DNA of 64,000 nt from Lawsonibacter celer (lineage in GTDB: Bacteria > Bacillota > Clostridia > Oscillospirales > Oscillospiraceae), in contig NZ_JACOEA010000004.1 in assembly GCF_014281125.1 (NCBI RefSeq), positions 1 through 64,000 of the forward strand, in the 5' to 3' direction. Below the pieces are notes generated by a model. The model saw only the letters and a program-made list of their open reading frames with translations, did not search any database and was not told the origin of the DNA. The translations under genes were made by a program, and so were the position numbers. This document shows, piece after piece, positions 42,489 to 51,633 of this stretch (positions are counted from its first letter, which is position 1; each line of letters opens with the position of its first letter).

Positions 42489-43574
42489 TCAGCCGTACAT
42501 ACCGACAAATTCAGAGGAGTAGTCCGCGACCATGGCCAGGGCCTCCTCAGGCGTGCAGCCGCCGATAATATCCCAGGTGTCGGGCTGATTGGCTGTGATA
42601 AGATCCTGGATTTCCTCGGAACAGCAGGCGTACAGAGGCAGGTACACGGTCTTTTCCACCTCTACGCCCCGCAGGATAGCGTCGGCATAGGCCATGCAGT
42701 GATAGCCGTCGCGTTGGCTGCAGAAGAACGCTTCGGAAACCACCTTCCCGTCCACCATATACTCCAGGCACTCCTTTTCGCCGTCGTTGCCGGCGATGAG
42801 GATCTCGTCCAGGCGGCCTGCGTTCTCCACTGCATTTACAACCGCGGGGGTGGCGCCGTCGGTCTCGCAGAGGATGGCGTCAATTTGCTCATACTTGGCC
42901 AGCCAGCTGTCCACGATGTTCACGGCCTTGGCGGGGTCCCAGTCGCAGGGCTGGGTGTCCAGCAGCTCGATGTTGGGATACAGCTCCAGCACGTCATAGA
43001 AGGCTTCGGTGCGGGAGTCGGAGGCCTCGTGTCCCACCTGACCCTGCATTAGCAGTACCTTGCCCTCGCCGCCCAGAGCCTCAAAGCAGGCCACGGCGGA
43101 GCCGTAGAAGCCATTATAGTGGTTGATCAGGCAGTTGTAGTCGGCGTTGGCCATGGGGCTGCGCAGGGAGACCATGATGACGCCCGCGTCACGGCCTTTC
43201 TGGAACACATCCTCCAGGGCCTCGGCGTCCTGCGGATCGGCGATAATCATGTCGTAGCCCAGCTCAATAAAATTTTCAATAATGGAGATTTCCTCCTCCA
43301 GGCTGTTTTCGGCAAACTGTTCGTCCAGCTCATACCCAAAGTCCTCAGCGCCCTTGTGGAAGGCCTCGGAGGCACCCACATAGTAGGAGTTGGTGGTATT
43401 GATCTGTACCAAGCCTATTTTCTTGGCGCCCTCCGGGCTGCCTGTGGAGGGGATGCTCGCAGAGGGATCGGCGCTGGGGGTGTTGGTGCTTCCGCCGCCG
43501 GACGGATTGGAGCAGCCGGCGAGCGTCACAAGCAGCAGAGACAGGGAGAGCGCGATTGCGGCGATTCGTTTCAT
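42489..43574 (-). CDS. Sugar-binding lipoprotein of ABC importer (RbsB-like)
   Basis: This 361-residue protein has a lipoprotein signal peptide (residues 1-20, lipobox LVTLAGCS) and a Ser/Pro/Gly-rich tether. A periplasmic-binding-protein fold follows, with KKIGLVQINTTNSYYVGASEAF near 50 and AGNDGEKECLEYM near 275, the pattern of ribose, galactose and autoinducer-2 type binding proteins. It supplies the substrate to the permease pair encoded on either side. It lies 75 nt after the separate permease gene and 114 nt before the fusion gene. Confidence 0.93.
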   Translation of the reverse strand: MKRIAAIALSLSLLLVTLAGCSNPSGGGSTNTPSADPSASIPSTGSPEGAKKIGLVQINTTNSYYVGASEAFHKGAEDFGYELDEQFAENSLEEEISIIENFIELGYDMIIADPQDAEALEDVFQKGRDAGVIMVSLRSPMANADYNCLINHYNGFYGSAVACFEALGGEGKVLLMQGQVGHEASDSRTEAFYDVLELYPNIELLDTQPCDWDPAKAVNIVDSWLAKYEQIDAILCETDGATPAVVNAVENAGRLDEILIAGNDGEKECLEYMVDGKVVSEAFFCSQRDGYHCMAYADAILRGVEVEKTVYLPLYACCSEEIQDLITANQPDTWDIIGGCTPEEALAMVADYSSEFVGMYG

Positions 43575-43649
43575 TGTGATGTTCCTCCTTTATATGTTTG
43601 ATGATATTTGAGCATGGCATTCCTGCGCCATTTTTTGCGATTGTTCGGC

Positions 43650-44636
43650 TCAGACCTGCGGAAATATCCTGGCGCGGGCCCGGACGTCCTCCTTTTCCTT
43701 GAGCCGCTTGCTGAAGTAGTTCATCAGCAGCGCCATAACGATGACCAGCCCCTTAAAGCACTGCTGGGCAATGGTGGGGATGGAGAGAAAAACCAGCAGG
43801 CTGCTGATGACGCCCAGGAAGATCACGCCCAGCAGCGTGCCTACCATATCGCCCTTGCCGCCCTCGATGGCGGTTCCACCGATGATAACGGCGGCGATGC
43901 AGTCCATTAGGTAGGTGTTGCCGCCGCTCTCCTGGGTGACCTGGGAGATCCGGCAGGCCATGATAATGGCCGCGATCCCCATAGTCAGGCCGCAGATGAT
44001 GTATACCATCATCTTATATCGCCCTGTGTTGATACCGGCCAGCTTGGTGTTTTTCTCAGAGGAGCCGATGGCGTACACATAGCGCCCGAGGGTCGTGCAC
44101 CGCAGGATTACCTCCCCGACAGCAAAGACGATCAGGAAGATCAGCGTGCAGAGGGGGAATCCGGTGCCAAACACATCCCCGACGGCGATCGTGGTGAAGA
44201 CCTCGTGCTTCAGAAAGAATTTGCTGCCAAGGGCGATGACATTCAGGATGCCCTGTGCGATAGACATGGTCGCCAGTGTGGAGATAAACGGGATTACCTT
44301 CAGCTTGGATACCAGAAGGCCGTTTACAAGGCCGAGGATACCGCCCGCCACGACCGCGCCAAGCATGGAGAGCCATGGATTCCCTGTGTGGTTGAACAGC
44401 AGCCCCATCACGATTGCGCCCAGAGTAATGCCATACCCTGCCGACAGGTCGATTCCGCCGGTCAGGATGACAAAGGTCATCCCGATTGCCAGGACACCGG
44501 GCGCCGCGATCTGTCTGGCGATTCCCAGCAGGTTGTCTGCGGAGGCGAATCTCGGATTGACACAGGTGGCAATGATGCTCATTGCCACGATCAAACCAAC
44601 GAGAATCAGCTTGCTCCAATCAATACTCTTTTTCAT
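43650..44636 (-). CDS. Ribose-type ABC transporter permease (RbsC-like)
   Basis: This 328-residue membrane protein has 8-10 helices and the permease signature AIGMTFVILTGGIDLSAGYG near residue 51-70. It ends with the typical VIIGGTAIEGGKGDMVGTLLG (near 260) and a short cytoplasmic tail. It probably forms a heterodimer with the permease half of the fused subunit at 39825. It follows deoC by 70 nt and precedes the binding-protein gene. Confidence 0.93.
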   Translation of the reverse strand: MKKSIDWSKLILVGLIVAMSIIATCVNPRFASADNLLGIARQIAAPGVLAIGMTFVILTGGIDLSAGYGITLGAIVMGLLFNHTGNPWLSMLGAVVAGGILGLVNGLLVSKLKVIPFISTLATMSIAQGILNVIALGSKFFLKHEVFTTIAVGDVFGTGFPLCTLIFLIVFAVGEVILRCTTLGRYVYAIGSSEKNTKLAGINTGRYKMMVYIICGLTMGIAAIIMACRISQVTQESGGNTYLMDCIAAVIIGGTAIEGGKGDMVGTLLGVIFLGVISSLLVFLSIPTIAQQCFKGLVIVMALLMNYFSKRLKEKEDVRARARIFPQV

Positions 44637-44706
44637 AGGCTTGAACCTTTTTCTCCTTTATGGCCTCTGCCGGAAATTCTGTTCTGCGGCGTGGGAGCGC
44701 TTGCGC

Positions 44707-45354
44707 TCAACTGTTGAGCAGCTTAATGCCGGAGCTGGTGCCCAGCCGGTCGGCGCCCGCATCCATAAAGGCGTAGATATCCTCCTTGGTCTTCATGCCG
44801 CCAGCTGCTTTGATCTTCACATCCGGACCGATGTGCTTTTTGAAAAGCTCCACATCCGGCACAGTGGCTCCGGCAGTTCCGAAGCCGGTAGAAGTCTTGA
44901 TATAGTCGGCCTTGGCGTTGGTGACGCATTTGCAGATGGCGATCTTTTCCTCGTCGGTAAGGTAGCAGGTCTCGATGATGACCTTCAGCACCTTGCCGTC
45001 GCAGGCCGCGCGCAGCGCCTTGATTTCGTCCTCGATGGCCTGGAAGTTGTGATCTTTGGCGTCGCCGATGTTGATTACCATGTCAATCTCGCCGGCGCCC
45101 TCTTCAATGGCCTTTTTGGCCTCAAACACTTTGACCTCGGTGGTGTTGTAGCCCAGAGGGAAACCAATCACCGTGCAGATGTTGATCTGGTCGCCGTACT
45201 TGTCATGTACGCGCTTGACAAATGCGGGCGGAATACAAATGGAGGCAGTCTTATATTGGATAGACTCCTCGCAGATCTGCTGGATCATATCCCAGGTGGA
45301 GGTGGGCTTGAGCAGAGTGTGATCGATGTGGCCATAGATTTCTTCCTTTGTCAT
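44707..45354 (-). CDS. deoC: Deoxyribose-phosphate aldolase
   Basis: This 215-residue class I aldolase has DHTLLKPTSTWDMI near residue 11, VIIETCYL near 128 and the Schiff-base region ADYIKTSTGFGTAGAT near 155 (Lys of YIKTSTGF). It reversibly cleaves 2-deoxyribose 5-phosphate to acetaldehyde and glyceraldehyde 3-phosphate, or in catabolic operons a similar deoxy-sugar phosphate. It is the first gene of the operon encoding the ABC importer and FGGY kinase, and it is divergent from a DeoR regulator across an AT-rich region. Confidence 0.93.
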   Translation of the reverse strand: MTKEEIYGHIDHTLLKPTSTWDMIQQICEESIQYKTASICIPPAFVKRVHDKYGDQINICTVIGFPLGYNTTEVKVFEAKKAIEEGAGEIDMVINIGDAKDHNFQAIEDEIKALRAACDGKVLKVIIETCYLTDEEKIAICKCVTNAKADYIKTSTGFGTAGATVPDVELFKKHIGPDVKIKAAGGMKTKEDIYAFMDAGADRLGTSSGIKLLNS

Positions 45355-45386
45355 TGTGGAAAACCCCTTTCAAATAAAATGATAAT

Positions 45387-45630
45387 ATTTTAACATTTTG
45401 CTGCTGGCATTGCACAAGGATACGAGATATTTCTAAAAATTATTATAACATTACGCACAATTATTTCAATATACTGCGATTAAAATTGTATATATAAACA
45501 ATTTTGGGTTTCTAAACTATATATTCTACACAGAAAAACTAACATTTAAACATTTAAATTGTTTATAATGATTAATAAAATTTTTAAAATTGATAAAAGA
45601 TGAAAAGAAAAAATAAAAAATGTTAAAAAT
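45387..45630. promoter_or_regulatory. Divergent control region with paired TTTTAACATTTT motifs
   Basis: The 370-nt gap between deoC and the DeoR gene is very AT-rich and has no gene. ATTTTAACATTTT (45387-45399) has an inverted match AAAATGTTAAAA at 45617-45628. Further AACATTT and ATGTTGAAA variants lie between, the kind of repeated site a DeoR repressor could bridge. Binding is not shown. Confidence 0.4.
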
Positions 45631-45724
45631 ATAGCAATGATGTTGAAAAAATGATAGGATAAGTATATACTTGTGTTAGAACATTTTCGGAGTGCCTTCT
45701 GGAAAACAAGTGGGAGGAGTCGTT

Positions 45725-46504
45725 ATGTCCAAAAAGCAGGGACGCCAAAACGAAATTTTGTCTATCCTGAAAAATGCGCCTGGGATGTCAATCCGCAGCC
45801 TGGCGGCTGAAGTGAACGCATCGGAGATGACCGTGCGGCGGGACTTGAGCGAGCTGCATGCCAAGGACTATGTAAGCATCATTCAGGGCGTGGCAATTCT
45901 GAACAAGAATAAGGATGGCTCCGCCATTATCAAGGAGTACTCTCTGACGGTGGAGCGGCGGGCGATGAGGGACGCCAAGCGCCGTATCGGCGTGCTGGCC
46001 TGTACGCTGCTGGAGCCCAACGACAGCATTCTGGTGGATACGGGCACAACGACGGAACAGCTTTTTGAGCACCTGCCCGACGATATGCCGCTGACCATTA
46101 TGTGCTACAATATGAACATCCTGCTGGCATGTAAAGACCGGGAAAAGACCAACCTGATTTTTGCCGGGGGATTTTACCATAGAAATACCCAGATGTTTGA
46201 ATCCCCGGAGGGAGCGGATCTCATCTCCCGCATCTGCGTCAATAAATTTTTCTGCTCCGCCGCCGGGATCAGTCAAAAGGGAGCGGTCACCTGTATCGAA
46301 CAGCATGAACTGCCGGCCAAGCAGAGCGGACTCAAGGCCGCTACGACGCGGATTCTGCTGGCCGACTCCACGAAATTCGGGAAAATCCGCCCCTGCATGT
46401 TTGCCAGCTTAAATGATTTTGATGTGATCATTACGGACAGTGACATTGCACCGGAATGGCTGAATCTGTTTTCCGAGTCGGGAATTAAATGGATGTTGGC
46501 CTGA
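45725..46504 (+). CDS. DeoR-family transcriptional regulator
   Basis: This 259-residue protein has a winged helix-turn-helix at residues 5-60 (GRQNEILSILKNAPGMSIRSL then NASEMTVRRDLSEL) and a DeoR C-terminal sensor (about 75-240, with SILVDTGTTTEQLFEHLP near 100 and LADSTKFGKIRPCMF near 211). The ATG at 45725 is preceded by GGGAGGAG at good spacing; an earlier in-frame ATG at 45692 is less likely. It is divergent from deoC and probably represses the sugar operon and itself, relieved by a sugar phosphate. Confidence 0.93.
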   Translation: MSKKQGRQNEILSILKNAPGMSIRSLAAEVNASEMTVRRDLSELHAKDYVSIIQGVAILNKNKDGSAIIKEYSLTVERRAMRDAKRRIGVLACTLLEPNDSILVDTGTTTEQLFEHLPDDMPLTIMCYNMNILLACKDREKTNLIFAGGFYHRNTQMFESPEGADLISRICVNKFFCSAAGISQKGAVTCIEQHELPAKQSGLKAATTRILLADSTKFGKIRPCMFASLNDFDVIITDSDIAPEWLNLFSESGIKWMLA

Positions 46505-46543
46505 GGGCGGAGCGCTGTTCCTCTGATGAACTTTGGATACCAA

Positions 46544-46571
46544 AAAAGCGCCCCCGTCAGGGGGCGCTTTT
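46544..46571. terminator. Bidirectional terminator
   Basis: AAAAGCGCCCCC, loop GTCA, GGGGGCGCTTTT. It lies between convergent DeoR and enhancer-binding protein genes and overlaps the stop codon of the latter. Confidence 0.9.
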
Positions 46572-47996
46572 CTCGGGCCTGGGTGAGAGATGATACTTTT
46601 GCAGCTTTCGGTACACGCTGGACAGATCGAGCTTAAGGGCCTTGGCCGCGGCGGCGGGCGTGTGCAGACGGTCCAGTGCCTGGACCAGCAGGTCCCGTTC
46701 ACAGGCGTCCATATAGGCGCGGAAGGAGAATGAGGTGCTGTCCTCAAAAGAGGGAAGACCGGTATGCGGGACAGGATGCTCTACAGACTCCGCCACAGGC
46801 TGTCCGCCGCTCAAAAAACCGGGCGGAACCGATTCAATCAGCCACTCAGGCTCAGGAGAGGTGATGATCATCCGCTCAATAAAATTTTTTAACTCCCGGA
46901 CATTGCCCGGCCAGTCATAACAGCGCATGTCCTCCAAAACCTGTTCCGTAAAAATTTTCACACAGGTATATTTTTTGCAGTAGTGGCGCAGATAGTGGAG
47001 GGTCAGCGGAATGATGTCCTCTCTGCGCTCCCGCAGAGGCGGGATATGGACGGAGATGACGTTGATCCGGTAGAACAGGTCCTCGCGAAAGCGCCGCTCT
47101 CCCACCAGCGTGAGCAGATCCTCGTTGGACGCACAGATCAGGCGGAAGTCGATCTCCTTGGCGCTGACTGCGCCCACGCGGGTAACCTGCCGGGTTTCCA
47201 GCACGCGCAGAAGCTTGGTTTGCAGCGCCATGGGCATAGAGTTGATTTCGTCCAGAAAGAGTGTGCCGCCGTTGGCCATCTCCACCAGACCGGGTTTGCC
47301 GGTGGGAGCGGCGCCGGTAAAAGCTCCGCGGTCATAGCCAAAAAGCTCAGATTCCATCAAATTTTCTGGAATGGCGGCACAGTTGAGCACCACAAAGGGC
47401 TGCTCACTGCGCCGACTGGAGCGGTGGATGTGGCGGGCGATGACTTCTTTGCCCGAGCCGGAAGGCCCGCTGACCAAAACTGAGGCATCTGTCTTGGATA
47501 CGGTGGCCAGGAGCGAGACCAGCTGTTTCATTTGGGGGCTCTCCGCAATAATATCTACCGGAGGAGAAGCGGAAGGTATTTTAATCTGGAGGTTGAGCGA
47601 GGTAGACTTGTTCATCATACCCCTCTGTAGACGGGTATGCAGGTTGGATAAGGTCTCCTGAGTGTAGAAGATATACTTTAGAGCTCCGGATTCGTCAAAA
47701 ATGGGGGCCCCGGTTGTGAGCGTATCATAGAGGCGGTTGTTGTCCCTGTCCGTGATAGTAACCACTGCCTGGACAAGGCTGCGTGTTTGCAGGACCTGAT
47801 CGTAGACACTTCGGGTGAGGTAGCCCTCTTGCTGGAACCAAGAGATGGTCTTCCCATAAAAGAATTTCTTTGAATGGAGCGTTAAATCACAGTAAGGTTG
47901 ATTTACATAGAGATAATAACCATCAGCATCCAAAATAAAGATGCCGATGTTAATATAATCCAAAAGCAAGGGAAAGAGATGCGTGTTGAATTCCAT
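46557..47996 (-). CDS. PAS-AAA+ sigma-54 enhancer-binding transcription activator
   Basis: This 479-residue protein has an N-terminal PAS domain (about residues 8-125, with NIGIFILDADGYYLYVNQP near the start). The AAA+ domain has Walker A GPSGSGKE near 177, GAFTGA near 222 and LDEINSMP near 252. A Fis-type helix-turn-helix lies near 440-470 (AAAAKALKLDLSSVYRKLQ). No receiver domain is present, so a small ligand is the likely signal. It diverges from the GntP-BKACE operon across a 350-nt region that holds a paired TTTGC-N6-GCAAA dyad and a sigma-54 promoter. Confidence 0.95.
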   Translation of the reverse strand: MEFNTHLFPLLLDYINIGIFILDADGYYLYVNQPYCDLTLHSKKFFYGKTISWFQQEGYLTRSVYDQVLQTRSLVQAVVTITDRDNNRLYDTLTTGAPIFDESGALKYIFYTQETLSNLHTRLQRGMMNKSTSLNLQIKIPSASPPVDIIAESPQMKQLVSLLATVSKTDASVLVSGPSGSGKEVIARHIHRSSRRSEQPFVVLNCAAIPENLMESELFGYDRGAFTGAAPTGKPGLVEMANGGTLFLDEINSMPMALQTKLLRVLETRQVTRVGAVSAKEIDFRLICASNEDLLTLVGERRFREDLFYRINVISVHIPPLRERREDIIPLTLHYLRHYCKKYTCVKIFTEQVLEDMRCYDWPGNVRELKNFIERMIITSPEPEWLIESVPPGFLSGGQPVAESVEHPVPHTGLPSFEDSTSFSFRAYMDACERDLLVQALDRLHTPAAAAKALKLDLSSVYRKLQKYHLSPRPEKSAP

Positions 47997-48040
47997 CGCA
48001 GAACCCCTCCATGATAAGAATTAAACATAGTATACCCCGT

Positions 48041-48083
48041 AATTTGCGTTACTGCAAATAAAAAATTTGCAGTAACGCAAATT
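48041..48083. promoter_or_regulatory. Paired palindromic enhancer (candidate UAS)
   Basis: Two perfect 19-bp inverted arms (48041-48059 and 48065-48083) are separated by 5 nt. Each arm is itself the dyad TTTGC-N6-GCAAA (48043-48058 and 48066-48081, 23 bp centre to centre). It lies about 160 bp upstream of the -24 box at 48243 and 45 bp from the regulator's start, where it could activate the operon and control the regulator. Confidence 0.8.
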
Positions 48084-48242
48084 TTTGCATCTTTACAAAA
48101 GAAGGGTGAGGCTTCAGAAGCAGAACTTTTTCCAAGCGAGGGAGAAAGAGGTATTTAAAAATGGCGGGTTGAATAAAATTGAATGCCCAAAACTGGACAA
48201 AGTGACGATGTAATTTAAAAAGAGGGAGGGAGGCACTGGTGT

Positions 48243-48258
48243 TGGCACGAAATATGCA
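48243..48258 (+). promoter_or_regulatory. Sigma-54 promoter of the GntP-BKACE operon
   Basis: TGGCACGAAATATGCA keeps TGGCACG exactly and the GG-N10-GC spacing. It lies about 90 nt before the GntP start codon. Confidence 0.85.
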
Positions 48259-48346
48259 ATAGAGAAAAAACAGTTATGGCCATAGCGACTGCGGGGTGCG
48301 CACCCGCAAAAGTAACGGTTCGGAAGAAATTGGGAGGTAAATATTC

Positions 48347-49666
48347 ATGATTGGTGTTATTGGATTACTTCTGGCAATTTTAGTAATGATATTAGGCGCG
48401 TATAAAGGCCTTCCGCCGCTACCGCTGACACTGCTGGCCGGCCTGGTGGCGATCCTGACCAACGGCCTGAATGTATGGGCCGGCTACTCCACCATGTATG
48501 TCGCCGGCTATGCGGGCACATATTCCAGTTATTTTCTGATTTTTATCTTCTCCGCGCTTTACGCGAAATTTATGGAAGAATCCGGCTGTGCTACCGCTGT
48601 CGGCTACAAGCTGATCGACTGGTTCGGCACCAAACACGTACTTCTGGTTCTGGCTCTGATCACCAGCGTACTGACCTACGGCGGCGTGAGCCTGTTTGTG
48701 GTCATCTTTGCGGTCAGCCCCATTGCCTTTACCCTCATGAAAGAGGCCAACCTGCCCCGTCATCTGATCGTGGCTTCCCTGGTCATGGGCTCTTCCGTCT
48801 ACACTATGACCTCTCTCCCCGGCACCCCCGCACTGACCAACATTATTCCCACCCAGTATCTGGGCACCACTATGACGGCGGCTCCCGTCCTGGGCATCAT
48901 CTGTTCCGTGGCCATGTTCGTCCTGTGCTACCTCTACTTGGTAAAGGCTGAGAAGAAGGCCGTCCGTCTGGGTGAGGTGTGGAGCTATCCCGAGGGCGCG
49001 GATCCCTCCAAGTATGAAGCCGCTGACCGCAGCACCCTGCCCAGCGCCGGCAAGGCTTTTATTCCCATTATCGTTCTGCTGCTGATTATTATTGTGGGCG
49101 GCTTCTGGGTCAAGGATTCCTCCATGCTTACCGTAGTTGCCATGCTAGTGGGCTCCGTCCTGTGTTATGTATTTAATGTCAGCCATTTCAAGGGTAAGAA
49201 CATGCGCACCCTGTTGGGCAACGGCCTGGGCGGCGGCATCAGCGCCATCGGCGGCCTGGCCGCCGTGGTGGCCTTTGGTACCATTGTGCAGAACACCGCC
49301 GCCTATCAGAATATCGTAGAGTGGCTGATGGGCCTGAGCATGCACCCCTATCTGAAGGGCATCTTCTCCACCGCCGTGATCTCCGGTATCACGGGCTCCT
49401 CCTCCGGCGGCCTGCGCCTGACCCTGACCTCTCTGTCTGAATTCTTCCTCAACAGCGGCTGCAACCCCGCTACCCTCCACCGTCTGATGGCCATCGCCGC
49501 AGGCAGCCTGGATACCCTGCCCCACTCCGCGGGCCTGTTCCTGGTGCTGCAGGTACTCGGACTCAACCACAAGAACTCCTACCGCCATATGTTCTGGACC
49601 TCTGTGGCGATCCCTGCCGTTACGGTAATTGTTGCCACTCTGGTCTGTATGGCCCTGGGACTGTAA
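48347..49666 (+). CDS. GntP-family permease
   Basis: This 439-residue membrane protein has about 12 helices and GntP family features: an N-terminal LLLAILVMILGAYKGLPPLP, SLPGTPALTNIIPTQYLGTTMTAAP near 160 and a C-terminal conserved GITGSSSGGLRLTL near 345. The family carries gluconate, citrate-like hydroxy acids and 3-hydroxybutyrate. It is the first gene after the sigma-54 promoter and probably imports the substrate of the downstream dehydrogenases and BKACE. AGGTAAAT sits before the ATG. Confidence 0.9.
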   Translation: MIGVIGLLLAILVMILGAYKGLPPLPLTLLAGLVAILTNGLNVWAGYSTMYVAGYAGTYSSYFLIFIFSALYAKFMEESGCATAVGYKLIDWFGTKHVLLVLALITSVLTYGGVSLFVVIFAVSPIAFTLMKEANLPRHLIVASLVMGSSVYTMTSLPGTPALTNIIPTQYLGTTMTAAPVLGIICSVAMFVLCYLYLVKAEKKAVRLGEVWSYPEGADPSKYEAADRSTLPSAGKAFIPIIVLLLIIIVGGFWVKDSSMLTVVAMLVGSVLCYVFNVSHFKGKNMRTLLGNGLGGGISAIGGLAAVVAFGTIVQNTAAYQNIVEWLMGLSMHPYLKGIFSTAVISGITGSSSGGLRLTLTSLSEFFLNSGCNPATLHRLMAIAAGSLDTLPHSAGLFLVLQVLGLNHKNSYRHMFWTSVAIPAVTVIVATLVCMALGL

Positions 49667-49782
49667 GGCAAAAAGCCCGGAACCAGAAAACCGCTGGAAG
49701 CATTGGTATCGTACTGTGATTTTATGCTGCTTGAGCTGCTCGGGCTCCACAGCAAGGTTTTATAGAAAGGGGAAAACAAAAC

Positions 49783-50817
49783 ATGCGCGTAGCAATTTTA
49801 GGATGCGGATCTATGGGAACCATTTTGGGCGCTTTCCTGAACAAGAATGGCTGCCCGGCCGAGATGATCGACAATTATGAGGCCCACGTCAAGGCACTGA
49901 ACGAAAAGGGGGCTCAGGTGGTGGGTACCCAGCAGTTCACTGTGCCAGTCAAGGCGATCACCCCCGACCAGATGGAGGGGATCTATGACTTGGTCTTCCT
50001 GTTTACCAAGCAGACCGCCAACGAGGAGGTCCTGCCCAAGCTGCTGCCCCATTTGAGCGAGAGCAGCACCGTCTGTACCCTGCAAAATGGCGTGCCTGAG
50101 CCCTTTGTGGCCAAGTATGTGGGCCAGTCCCGGACGGTCGGCGGCACCGTGCTCTGGAGCGCGACTTTCCAGGAGCCCGGTATTTCCTGCCTGACCCAGG
50201 ATGTGAGCAACCTGAACTGCTTCTTTGACATCGGTGAGATCGACGGCTCGGATACCCCCCGCATCCACCAGGTGGCGGAGGTCCTGTCCAAGATGGGCCC
50301 GGCCGTAGTCATGCCCGACTTGATGGCCGCCCGCTGGGGCAAGCTGGTCAACAACGCCTGCGTCAGCGGCATGTCCGCCGCCTGCGGCACCACCTTCGGC
50401 GGTGTCATTGACGATCGGAAGGCCCGCGCCTGCCTGGCCTATCTGGGCCACGAGGTGAAGATCTGCTGTGAGGCGGAGGGGCTGGTCATGCCCCTGCTGG
50501 TCAATGGCTTCTCCCCCGACTCCCTGGACATCAAGGACAAGGCCCAGTATGAGGAGAACCAGAAGATGTGGGCCGACATGTACGCACCGGCCCGCCCCGC
50601 CAAGGCCAGCATGCTGCAGGACCTGGAAAAGGGCAAGCTGACTGAGGTGACCATGATCAACGGCTATGTCTCGGAAGTGGGCCGGAAGCACGGGATTCCC
50701 ACCCCCTTCAATGATACCGTGGTGAAGATCGTCCAGGGCATCGAGCGCGGCGAGCTCCCGCTGTCCTTTGACAATCTGAAGTATTTTGACCAGTCCTGGT
50801 TTACTTACGGGCTGTAA
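49783..50817 (+). CDS. PanE/ApbA-family 2-dehydropantoate reductase-like dehydrogenase
   Basis: This 344-residue protein has an N-terminal NADP-binding VAILGCGSMGTILGAFL (residues 3-19), LVFLFTKQTANEEVLPKL near 69 and LVNNACVSGMSAACGTTFG near 186, the PanE helical domain with its conserved Lys-Asn region. Known members reduce ketopantoate, but catabolic relatives oxidise other 2-hydroxy or beta-hydroxy acids. Because it is in a sigma-54 catabolic operon, pantothenate synthesis is unlikely. It follows GntP by 116 nt and precedes the SDR by 27 nt. Confidence 0.88.
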   Translation: MRVAILGCGSMGTILGAFLNKNGCPAEMIDNYEAHVKALNEKGAQVVGTQQFTVPVKAITPDQMEGIYDLVFLFTKQTANEEVLPKLLPHLSESSTVCTLQNGVPEPFVAKYVGQSRTVGGTVLWSATFQEPGISCLTQDVSNLNCFFDIGEIDGSDTPRIHQVAEVLSKMGPAVVMPDLMAARWGKLVNNACVSGMSAACGTTFGGVIDDRKARACLAYLGHEVKICCEAEGLVMPLLVNGFSPDSLDIKDKAQYEENQKMWADMYAPARPAKASMLQDLEKGKLTEVTMINGYVSEVGRKHGIPTPFNDTVVKIVQGIERGELPLSFDNLKYFDQSWFTYGL

Positions 50818-50844
50818 CGTGTAACATTTTAGGAGGAAAGCAGC

Positions 50845-51585
50845 ATGTACGATTTCAGCGGAAAGATCGTGGCGGTGACCGGGGCGGCCCAGGGGCTGGG
50901 CAGGGCCATCGCGGAGCGGTTTTTGAAGGACGGCGCCGAGGGCGTGGCCTTGCTGGACCTGAAAGAGGATGTCCTGGCCGCGGCCGCCGCGGAGCTGGAC
51001 CCCGCTGGCAGCCGCACCCTGGCCGTGCCCTGCAATGTGGCCGACCCGGACTCCGTGGCTCGGGCCTTCCAGCAGATTCGGGACCGCTTTGGGTGGGTGG
51101 ACGTCCTGGTCAACAACGCGGGCATTACCCGGGACGCTCTGGTGCACAAGATGACCAATGAGCAATTTGACCAGGTGCTCAAGGTGAGCCTCTACGGCAC
51201 TTTCTACTGCGTCAAGCAGGTCATTGACGGCATGCGGGAGCGGGGCTACGGGCGGATTATTTCCATGTCCTCCCTGGCCAACCGGGGAAATGTGGGCCAG
51301 GCCAATTATGCCGCCGCAAAGGCGGGCATCATCGGCCTGACCAAGACCCTGGCCATGGAGCTGGGCCCCAAGAACGTCACGGCCAACTGCCTGGCCCCCA
51401 GCCTGATCAACACAGATATTATCAAGACCGTGCCCGACAAGGTCCGCAACGCCATGACCGCCTCTGTTCCTCTGCGCCGGATCGGGGAGCCGGAGGAGGT
51501 GGCCGACCTGGTGGCGTTCCTGGCCAGCGACGAGGCCAGCTATGTCAGCGGCCAGTGCATCAGCATCACCGGCGGCCTTTGGTAA
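50845..51585 (+). CDS. FabG-like short-chain dehydrogenase
   Basis: This 246-residue SDR has VTGAAQGLGRAIAERFL near the start, VNNAGITRDALVHKM near 90 (the FabG-type NNAGITRD), Ser in ISMSSLAN near 140 and the catalytic YAAAKAGIIGLTK near 153. It closely fits 3-oxoacyl-ACP/3-hydroxybutyrate dehydrogenases. In this operon it most likely oxidises a 3-hydroxy acid to the beta-keto acid that the BKACE then uses. The start ATG at 50845 has AGGAGG 8 nt upstream. Confidence 0.9.
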   Translation: MYDFSGKIVAVTGAAQGLGRAIAERFLKDGAEGVALLDLKEDVLAAAAAELDPAGSRTLAVPCNVADPDSVARAFQQIRDRFGWVDVLVNNAGITRDALVHKMTNEQFDQVLKVSLYGTFYCVKQVIDGMRERGYGRIISMSSLANRGNVGQANYAAAKAGIIGLTKTLAMELGPKNVTANCLAPSLINTDIIKTVPDKVRNAMTASVPLRRIGEPEEVADLVAFLASDEASYVSGQCISITGGLW

Positions 51586-51633
51586 GAGACCGGAAGTTTT
51601 ATTAAACCATTTCGTGTAAGGAGGAAGTTATCC

